From assembly GCF_000160075.2 (NCBI RefSeq), contig NZ_KI535340.1, positions 248,001-312,000 of the forward strand: 64,000 bases of DNA. The letters are read 5' to 3'. Shown here one piece after another: positions 30,583 through 36,684 of this stretch. Numbering within the stretch: position 1 is the stretch's first letter; each line of letters opens with the position of its first letter. A model generated the notes under the pieces. It saw only the letters and a list, made by a program, of their open reading frames with translations. It was not told where the DNA came from and searched no databases. Position numbers and translations under genes: made by a program. Origin of the DNA: Abiotrophia defectiva ATCC 49176. Its GTDB lineage: Bacteria; Bacillota; Bacilli; Lactobacillales; Aerococcaceae.

Positions 30583-30637
30583 CCAGTGGTCCACTCTGCC
30601 GAGTGGGCCACTAGCTCTGGATATTTGTGACTTTTTG
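30583..30637 (+). repeat. 82-bp hairpin repeat, unit 1 left part
   Basis: First 55 bp of an 82-bp unit that continues at 31968-31994 after the inserted IS element. It begins with the inverted repeat CCAGTGGTCCACTC-N4-GAGTGGGCCACTAG and shares most positions with unit 2. Confidence 0.85.
30630..30637. repeat. target-site duplication, left copy
   Basis: ACTTTTTG, repeated at 31960-31967 directly outside the other IS end. Removing the IS and one copy restores a repeat unit that matches unit 2. Confidence 0.9.
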
Positions 30638-31959
30638 GATTAAGTCCCTATAATTGTGTAAAAAGAAAAAGCCAGGTAATCTCTGGTACAATGTAGTTGT
30701 CCGAAAACATTGAAAGAGGAGATTACCATGACTTACCTTAATATTAACCTAAAACTTGAAGAATTAACAGAGGCAGTTTTAAACAGTGACATGAACACAC
30801 TCATGAAGTCGCTGGCGATTACCGTCTTCAATGCCTACATGGAAGAAGAACGCCACCAGTTTATCCAGGCCGCACCTCATGAACGCTCCGACCAGCGCCA
30901 AGACTATCGCAACGGCTACTATGAACGTCAATGGACGCTCTCCATCGGCACCCTCAAATTACAAGTCCCACGCACGCGCTCTGGCGAGTTCAAAACCGAG
31001 CTCTTTGAACGCTATCAGCGCAACGAACAGGCCTTCCTGCTCTCCATGATGGAGATGGTGGTCAATGGGGTCTCGACACGCAAAGTCACTAAAATCGTAC
31101 AAGAACTGTGTGGCGAGACGGTCTCCAAGTCCTTTGTGTCCGATGTAATGAAGCGGTTGGATCCTGAGATTGAAGCCTTCAAAAATCGGACCTTGACCCA
31201 CAGCCACTTCCGCTATCTCTACCTCGATGCCCTTTACATTAAGGTGCGTGAAGAGGGTCGTGTGGTATCCAAGGCAGTCTACCTTGCCCAAGGCGTTAAC
31301 GAGGCCAACAAGCGTGAAATCATCGGCTTTTGGGTGTCAGAAGAAGAAAGCAAAGAGGCTTGGCTGACCTTCCTTCAGTCCCTGCGAGCCCGTGGTTTGA
31401 GCCAGCCTACCCTGATTATTTCAGACGCTCACTCCGGACTCAGAGCCGCTATCCAGCACTGTTTTGTCGGGGTGCCTTGGCAACGTTGCGTCTTTCATTT
31501 CTTGTCCAACATTGTCGAGACCATCCCCAGAAAAGGAAGTCTAGAAGCACGCGCTAAGTTGAAGGCCATATTCCAGGCGCCCACCGCTGAACATGCACGG
31601 CGGCTCAAGGAAGCTTTTGAGGCTTCTGTCGCGGATAATCCTCGCTATCAGAAGGCCTTAAAGGTTTTAGATGAGGGCTTTGAAGATGCCGTTCAGTTTA
31701 TGATGGAGCCTGAGATTTACCATCCCAATTTACGGACTACCAATTCTGTCGAACGTTTGAATCGTGAAATCAGACGGCGGGATAAGGTCATTGGCGTCTA
31801 TCCTAATGTCGCTTCTGCTGAGCGATTAATTGGCGCCATCCTCATTGATCTAAACGATGCTTGGCAGGCCAATGCGCGCCCCTTCCTGGTCAACTTCACC
31901 AAACGCAAATAAGCTATAGGACAGCCTACATATTTTTACACAGGATTTTGGACTTGACT
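30638..31959 (+). mobile_element. IS256-family insertion sequence
   Basis: A 1322-bp element flanked by 8-bp direct repeats. The ends form imperfect terminal inverted repeats of about 28 bp: the outer AAGTCC (left 30642-30647) and inner GTGTAAAAA (left 30656-30664) blocks are matched on the complementary strand at the right end (near 31948-31955 and 31934-31942). The ends were fixed by comparing the flanks with the intact neighbouring 82-bp repeat. It carries one complete transposase gene and looks intact and possibly active. Confidence 0.92.
30728..31912 (+). CDS. IS256-family transposase (mutator type)
   Basis: A DDE transposase of 394 residues that cuts and pastes or copies the element through its terminal repeats. 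The catalytic residues lie in YLDALYIKV (first Asp), LIISDAHSGL (second Asp) and TTNSVERLNREIRRR (Glu), the standard IS256/mutator pattern. It also has the family N-terminal helices and the C-terminal VIGVYPN...ERLIGAILI signature. AGAGGAG precedes the ATG at 30728 by 7 bp. There is no frameshift or stop. Confidence 0.95.
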   Translation: MTYLNINLKLEELTEAVLNSDMNTLMKSLAITVFNAYMEEERHQFIQAAPHERSDQRQDYRNGYYERQWTLSIGTLKLQVPRTRSGEFKTELFERYQRNEQAFLLSMMEMVVNGVSTRKVTKIVQELCGETVSKSFVSDVMKRLDPEIEAFKNRTLTHSHFRYLYLDALYIKVREEGRVVSKAVYLAQGVNEANKREIIGFWVSEEESKEAWLTFLQSLRARGLSQPTLIISDAHSGLRAAIQHCFVGVPWQRCVFHFLSNIVETIPRKGSLEARAKLKAIFQAPTAEHARRLKEAFEASVADNPRYQKALKVLDEGFEDAVQFMMEPEIYHPNLRTTNSVERLNREIRRRDKVIGVYPNVASAERLIGAILIDLNDAWQANARPFLVNFTKRK

Positions 31960-31967
31960 ACTTTTTG
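31960..31967. repeat. target-site duplication, right copy
   Basis: ACTTTTTG directly outside the right IS end, identical to 30630-30637. Confidence 0.9.
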
Positions 31968-31994
31968 AGGGAATTCAGCCACTTTCTTGGCGCG
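31968..31994 (+). repeat. 82-bp hairpin repeat, unit 1 right part
   Basis: Remaining 27 bp of unit 1 (AGGGAATTCAGCCAC and following), separated from its first 55 bp by the IS element. Confidence 0.85.
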
Positions 31995-32076
31995 CCAGTG
32001 GTCCACTCCGCCGAGTGGACCACTGGCTCCGGACATTTGTGGCTTTTTGAGGGAATTCAGCCACTTTCTTGACGCG
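31995..32076 (+). repeat. 82-bp hairpin repeat, unit 2 (complete)
   Basis: Complete unit. It starts with a perfect 14-bp inverted repeat (31995-32008 and 32013-32026, 4-nt loop), followed by a second smaller hairpin GTGGCT / AGCCAC around 32040-32064. It is non-coding in all frames as far as I can see. Confidence 0.88.
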
Positions 32077-32112
32077 CCAGTGGTCCACTCTGTCGAGTGG
32101 ACCACTAGCTCC
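32077..32112 (+). repeat. 82-bp hairpin repeat, unit 3 (partial)
   Basis: First 36 bp of a third unit, containing the main hairpin only. The array ends here. Confidence 0.85.
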
Positions 32113-32126
32113 TACTTTCCAGACAC

Positions 32127-32166
32127 AAAAAACCCATTATATCATATATGATATAATGGGTTTTCT
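32127..32166 (-). terminator. palindromic terminator of nrnA
   Basis: Perfect AT-rich palindrome (32129-32164, centre at CATATATG) with six T on the minus strand and four on the plus strand. It lies just past the nrnA stop and can serve as terminator in the minus direction. Confidence 0.75.
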
Positions 32167-32174
32167 TCACCATG

Positions 32175-33161
32175 TTAAGCTTCTTGCTCAATCTCTTGGC
32201 GATATGCTAGAACGGCTTGCGCTAACTCTTCCACAATAGCTTGACGCTCAGCTAAACTATGGGCATTAGCACCACTAGCCATAGGATGGCCACCTCCATC
32301 GTGATTGGCTGCTATGCCGTTAATAACAGGCCCTTTGGAACGAATACGGCAACGATAGTGGTCACCATTGCCTTCTTGTTGAACGAAGATGACCCAAGAC
32401 AGGACGCCTTCGATACGCCCCGGCAAGGTCACCGCAATCTGGGTTTGCTCTTCACTAATACCAAAAGTCTTAATGTCTTCTTGGCTAATGGTCACCCAAG
32501 CGACACCAGCTTCATTAATGGACATGGTCTCAAAGATATGTCCTTGGAATTTGGCTTCTTCAAAACTCAATCGCATAAAGCGGTCACTAATCTCAAAGGA
32601 TGAAAAGTCATATTGCTTGAGCCATGCGGCAACTTCCAAGGTCCGTGAAGTGGTTGACTCATATAGGAAGCGAGCCGTATCAGACACCATACCAGTATAG
32701 AGCAGGCGCGCAGCTTGATCCTGCATAGGTAGCTGGTCCCCTAGATGACGACTGATTTCGGCAATGATTTCGCAGGTGGAACTGGCAATCGGATGGACAA
32801 TTTGAAGTTGCCCGTAGTCATCAACCGGCGGATGGTGGTCAATTTTAACCAAAGTCGCCCCCTTGTAATAATGATCGCCGTCAATCCGGGGTTGGTTGGC
32901 CGTATCACAGACAATAACCAGCGCGCCTTGGTAGTCGGCGGCTGACACCTTGTCCATGGCGCCAATCCACTTGAGCCCTTGGGTCGTCGTGCCCGCCGCT
33001 AAGACGCGTTTGTCAGGGAAAGTGGATTCAATCAGAGACTTGAGTCCTAATTGGGAACCGATGGCATCCGGATCAGGTCTCACATGGCGGTGAATGATAA
33101 TGGTTTGGGTTGCTTGAATTAATTGGAGGAGTGCTTGCGCCTCGTGATGTTCAATATACAT
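32175..33161 (-). CDS. nrnA: NrnA-type DHH/DHHA1 phosphoesterase (nanoRNase / pAp phosphatase)
   Basis: Degrades short oligoribonucleotides and dephosphorylates 3'-phosphoadenosine 5'-phosphate, and may cleave linear dinucleotides from c-di-AMP breakdown. The 328-residue protein has the DHH-family metal motifs RPDPDAIGSQ, VCDTAN and KIDHHP, a conserved D in the TGMVSDTARF segment, and the DHHA1 motif GGGHPMASG near the C terminus. It lies 30 bp after the DRTGG gene, a pairing (ytoI-nrnA/ytqI) that is conserved in Firmicutes. Confidence 0.95.
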   Translation of the reverse strand: MYIEHHEAQALLQLIQATQTIIIHRHVRPDPDAIGSQLGLKSLIESTFPDKRVLAAGTTTQGLKWIGAMDKVSAADYQGALVIVCDTANQPRIDGDHYYKGATLVKIDHHPPVDDYGQLQIVHPIASSTCEIIAEISRHLGDQLPMQDQAARLLYTGMVSDTARFLYESTTSRTLEVAAWLKQYDFSSFEISDRFMRLSFEEAKFQGHIFETMSINEAGVAWVTISQEDIKTFGISEEQTQIAVTLPGRIEGVLSWVIFVQQEGNGDHYRCRIRSKGPVINGIAANHDGGGHPMASGANAHSLAERQAIVEELAQAVLAYRQEIEQEA

Positions 33162-33191
33162 AGTAGTTTTCTACTTCCTTACTCGCTAAAC

Positions 33192-34502
33192 TTAATTGCG
33201 TTCAATCATTTGGCTGGTAATAATGGCCTTGGCCACCAGGCTATTTTCGTGGAAAACATCCACCTGGGTCAGGGCCGCCCGACGGTTGTGGTTGAAGACA
33301 TGGCCCTTAAATTGAATTTCATTACCGATTTGAATGAGGTTGAAATAATGAAGGTCGATCTTCTCGATGACACTGTTGAGATGGGTCAACTCAAAGACCT
33401 TGCGATCCGTCACTTGGGCAATCAGCTCCGTCAGAACCCCATAGGAAATAGTCCCGAAGTTGCCAATCATTTGAGGTTGTACGAAGGCTTGGAAATCATA
33501 GTCCGTCACTTCACTGGCAACTTCTAACTGGGCCGTAATGTCTTCTTCAAAAGTATGCACCATTTGGGGTTGCTGTTGAACCACTTGAATGGCCTTGGAG
33601 ACTTCTTCGCGCGTCACCACCCCAAGCAGTTGGAGGTTATCTTCTACCACCGGAATCATCTCGATATCCTGCCAGATCATCTTGTGCGAGACACTGGCCA
33701 CCGACATATGTGTCTTGACAGTCACCGGATTCTTGGTCATGACCCGCTCCAACTGAATGGATTCTTGCTTACCTTGGACATCCTTAGCAGCCACAACCCC
33801 AATCAGACGTTGGTTATAGCAGACAGGAAAACGTTCCTGTCCCGTTTCTTCCATCAAGCGATTGAAGTCAGCTACCGAATCACTTGGCGCTAGAAGTGGC
33901 ACCTGGGATAATGGTGTGTAGATATCCCGAATGGTCATGATTTCCTTCTTAATCATCTGATCCGCCATGGACCGGTTGATGATGGTCGCTACCGTGAAGG
34001 TATCGAAGGTAGTGGAAATCACCGGCAAATTGCGTTCATTGGCCAAACTAATGACTTGATCACTCGCCTTGAAGCCCCCGGTAATGAGCACCGCAACGCC
34101 CTTTTCCAAGGCAAAGAGTTGGACGTCTTCCCGGTTCCCCACAATAATTAGGGAATCGTCGGTAAAGTAACGCTCCATGGCATCCTTGGTCATGGCCCCG
34201 ATGATGAATTTAGACAGGTGTTGGGTCAGCCCTTGGCTGCCGCCTTGGACTTCCCCTTCAATAATTTGCACCACTTCACCAAAGGTTAACATTTCCGGCG
34301 AATATTTTTGCTTCTTCTCAATGCGAATGGTCCCAACCCGCTCAATGGTCGAGACAATCCCTAGTACTTCGGCGTCCTTAATGGCCCGGTAGGCCGTCCC
34401 TTCACTCATCTTGAGATGCTTGGCAATCCCTCGAACCGAGATTTTATCCCCGATGGGGAGGGATTCAATGTATTGGATAATCAAATCATGCTTGGTTGCC
34501 AT
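33192..34502 (-). CDS. DRTGG/CBS-domain transcriptional regulator (YtoI-like)
   Basis: A 436-residue multidomain protein. Residues 1-65 form a winged-helix DNA-binding domain (ISVRGIAKHLKMSEGTAYRAIKDAE), 70-180 a DRTGG domain, 190-310 two CBS motifs (MTIRDIYTPLSQVPLL and VMTKNPVTVKT), and about 320-436 a hot-dog thioesterase-like domain. This is the YtoI architecture of Firmicutes; the ligand is probably an adenine nucleotide or CoA derivative (inference). Its -10 region lies within a large inverted repeat (34528-34563), a plausible autoregulatory site. It is followed by nrnA. Confidence 0.9.
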   Translation of the reverse strand: MATKHDLIIQYIESLPIGDKISVRGIAKHLKMSEGTAYRAIKDAEVLGIVSTIERVGTIRIEKKQKYSPEMLTFGEVVQIIEGEVQGGSQGLTQHLSKFIIGAMTKDAMERYFTDDSLIIVGNREDVQLFALEKGVAVLITGGFKASDQVISLANERNLPVISTTFDTFTVATIINRSMADQMIKKEIMTIRDIYTPLSQVPLLAPSDSVADFNRLMEETGQERFPVCYNQRLIGVVAAKDVQGKQESIQLERVMTKNPVTVKTHMSVASVSHKMIWQDIEMIPVVEDNLQLLGVVTREEVSKAIQVVQQQPQMVHTFEEDITAQLEVASEVTDYDFQAFVQPQMIGNFGTISYGVLTELIAQVTDRKVFELTHLNSVIEKIDLHYFNLIQIGNEIQFKGHVFNHNRRAALTQVDVFHENSLVAKAIITSQMIERN

Positions 34503-34522
34503 ATCGTCACCTTCTCTTTAGA

Positions 34523-34566
34523 CACAAAAATAACTGTTATACTTCATATTATAACAGTTATTTTAA
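34523..34566 (-). promoter_or_regulatory. inverted repeat: dinB terminator overlapping regulator promoter
   Basis: Perfect 14-bp arms 34528-34541 and 34550-34563 with an 8-nt centre. On the minus strand it is followed by five T in total counting the stem end, so it can terminate dinB. The right arm contains a perfect -10 TATAAT (34548-34553) 46 bp before the DRTGG gene, so it may also be that gene's operator. Confidence 0.6.
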
Positions 34567-34583
34567 AAAGTAACAGACCTGTT

Positions 34584-35705
34584 TTACATTTTTTCAAAAG
34601 ATAATTGCGTATGGACCTTATCCAACTGAATCAGCCCTGCCGTTGAGACACCTAGCAGTCGGACAGACTTATGCAGATGCCCATGAAGCTCCCAGAGCTC
34701 CTGCACCGCCTGGCTAATCACCTCCACATCTTGGCTAGGAGAACCCAAGGATAGTTGACGCGTTAAGGTCTCGAAATCGTCATAGCGAATCTTAAGCGTC
34801 ACAGTCTGGGCATGGAAATTCTTGGCTTTTAAGATTTCCACCACCCGCTTGGTCAGCTGGGTTAAGGCATCTAGAACTCCCTCTTCTTCCGCCAGAAACT
34901 GAATGAAGGTAGTTTCCTTACCAATAGACTTGCGCTCACGATGGGGCTGGACCGGCGCATCATGGACCCCGCGCACCTTGTAGTAGAGGGATTTACCCAT
35001 TTTCCCAAAATGTTCAATCAGGTCTTCTAATTCAATTGCTCGCAAATCCGCCCCTGTCATAATCCCCCTCTGGTGAAAATAAGGTACTGACTGCCGCCCC
35101 ACCCCATAGAACTTATCAATGGGTAGGTCATCTAAAAATTCCAAGGCTTGGTCAGGTGTCACCACCGTAATGCCAAAGGGCTTGCGGTAGTCAGAGGCGA
35201 TTTTGGCCAGGAACTTGTTATAGGACACCCCGATTGAACAGGTCAGATTGAGTTCTGCCTTAATCTGAGCTTGAATGCGCTGGGCTAAGTGGGTCGCACT
35301 TTGAATGCCTAGCTTATTATGGGTCACATCCAGATAGGCCTCATCTAGGGACATGGGCTCAATCAAATCCGTGTACTGGGCAAAAATCGTCCGAATCTGC
35401 TGAGACACTTCCTGATAGTGGGACCAATCGCCTGCAATAAAGACCGCATGGGGACAGCGTTTGAAGGCCTCAGCAGCTGTCATGGCCGAATGAATACCAT
35501 ATTCGCGCGCCTTATAGTTGCAAGTAGAGACGATGCCCCGACCACCGGTTAACTTAGGATGCTTGGCAATCACAATAGGTTTATAAGCAATCGCTGGATT
35601 ATCCCGCGCCTCGACATTGGCATAGAAGGCATCCATATCCACATGCAGTATCTTACGCGATGTGTCCGGCACCGGATCCTTAAACTCTAAAATCCCATAG
35701 CGCAT
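34584..35705 (-). CDS. dinB: DNA polymerase IV (DinB, Y family)
   Basis: Error-prone translesion polymerase that bypasses damaged bases. The 373-residue protein has the Y-family motifs DMDAFYANVE and SLDEAYLDVT, the helix-hairpin-helix region (IDKFYGVGR), a little-finger domain, and a C terminus LDKVHTQLSF that may bind the beta clamp. The ATG at 35705 has GAGGAGG about 8 bp upstream. Its promoter contains a LexA-type box, so it belongs to the SOS set with recA and the gene at 13282. Confidence 0.96.
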   Translation of the reverse strand: MRYGILEFKDPVPDTSRKILHVDMDAFYANVEARDNPAIAYKPIVIAKHPKLTGGRGIVSTCNYKAREYGIHSAMTAAEAFKRCPHAVFIAGDWSHYQEVSQQIRTIFAQYTDLIEPMSLDEAYLDVTHNKLGIQSATHLAQRIQAQIKAELNLTCSIGVSYNKFLAKIASDYRKPFGITVVTPDQALEFLDDLPIDKFYGVGRQSVPYFHQRGIMTGADLRAIELEDLIEHFGKMGKSLYYKVRGVHDAPVQPHRERKSIGKETTFIQFLAEEEGVLDALTQLTKRVVEILKAKNFHAQTVTLKIRYDDFETLTRQLSLGSPSQDVEVISQAVQELWELHGHLHKSVRLLGVSTAGLIQLDKVHTQLSFEKM

Positions 35706-35740
35706 GATGCCCCTCCTCTCCCCTGTCATACTTCTCCTCT

Positions 35741-35769
35741 AGTATACGAAAATTTGTTCGTGTTTTCAA
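35741..35769 (-). promoter_or_regulatory. SOS promoter of dinB
   Basis: Minus-strand TTGAAA (35764-35769), 17-bp spacer and TATACT (35741-35746). The spacer holds CGAAC-AAAT-TTTCG (35747-35760), a LexA box with one departure from the perfect palindrome. The layout matches the promoter at 13196. Confidence 0.75.
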
Positions 35770-35791
35770 GTAGTGAGCTTGCCCCAGATAG

Positions 35792-35831
35792 CAATAAAAG
35801 GCAAGTAGCTAGATAGCTTGCTTGCCTTTTT
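35792..35831 (-). terminator. terminator of ABC operon
   Basis: Minus-strand hairpin of GGCAAG / CTTGCC with an inner AGCTA / TAGCT stem, followed by four T; it lies 5 bp past the ABC ATPase gene. Confidence 0.7.
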
Positions 35832-35835
35832 ATCA

Positions 35836-36684
35836 TCATTTCACTTGGAAAAGTTCACGGTAGACCTGTTCACTGCCAAACTGGCGAGGCTCCACTCCTA
35901 TCAGAGTCAATCCCGCTCGTTCCAAACCAACTAAAGCTTGGCTCAGTTGAGAGGCAGATACAAGAAAGCTATGATCCGATAAGCGACGAATCCAATCATC
36001 GGCTAACTTTTCTTGAACAGTTACCACATAGTCACTCGTTTCACTTTGGGCCAAAGTGCGTTCAATAATTTGGCCTTCTTTGACGAATAGAATTCGACGA
36101 GTCATTCGGTCGATTTCGTCAAGATTATGCGAAGAAATCAATACCGTCATTCCCTCTTCGCGATTAAGTTGCATCACTAACTCACGAATCCGAATCAGGC
36201 TAGTAGGATCTAAGCCATTGTAAGGTTCATCCAGAAAGAGTACTTGTGGCCGGTGGAGAATAGCACAGGCAAAGAGCAAGTGTTGTTTCATTCCCAAGGA
36301 ATAAGTCCCCACCGCTTGATCTAAATACCCTATCATTCCTACTCTTTCAGCCGTTTCAATAATGCTCTCTTTGGAGAATCCCTGGGCTAAGGCTATATAC
36401 TGAAGGTGGTCGTAGCCCGTTAGCTGTGGATAGAGAACACTATTATCTTGCATGAACCCAATCTTACGATATAGGGCTTTGCCTGCTGGCATGTAAAGCC
36501 CAGCTACCTTTACTTGTCCCTCCGAATATGGCAATAAGCCCGTTAAGGCTGACAGTAAAGTCGTTTTACCTGCACCATTAGGTCCCACTAAGCCTACTAC
36601 TTCCCCTGTCTCAATTTGAAAATTGACTTGCTTCAAAATCGCCTTACTGCCATAGGCAAGGCTCAGATTTTTCACTTCAATCAT
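35836..36684 (-). CDS. ABC transporter ATP-binding protein
   Basis: Single ATPase domain of 282 residues: Walker A GPNGAGKTT, an unusual signature YSLGMKQ in place of LSGGQ, Walker B VLFLDEPYNGLD and the switch histidine in ISSHNLDEID. The C-terminal 70 residues are an accessory domain. LGMKQ-type signatures are common in exporters of the CcmA/ABC-2 group (for example NatA and bacteriocin-immunity ATPases). It overlaps the preceding permease gene by 4 bp, so the two work together. The substrate is unknown. Confidence 0.92.
   Translation of the reverse strand: MIEVKNLSLAYGSKAILKQVNFQIETGEVVGLVGPNGAGKTTLLSALTGLLPYSEGQVKVAGLYMPAGKALYRKIGFMQDNSVLYPQLTGYDHLQYIALAQGFSKESIIETAERVGMIGYLDQAVGTYSLGMKQHLLFACAILHRPQVLFLDEPYNGLDPTSLIRIRELVMQLNREEGMTVLISSHNLDEIDRMTRRILFVKEGQIIERTLAQSETSDYVVTVQEKLADDWIRRLSDHSFLVSASQLSQALVGLERAGLTLIGVEPRQFGSEQVYRELFQVK

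Noticed and set aside
30583-32112. Possible CRISPR-like or phage attachment repeats
   Set aside because: Units are 82 bp, contiguous and few, with no unique spacers; no integrase or cas gene nearby.
32127-32166. Perfect AT palindrome as a repressor operator
   Set aside because: It lies after nrnA with T-runs on both sides and no promoter directed away from it, so a terminator is simpler.
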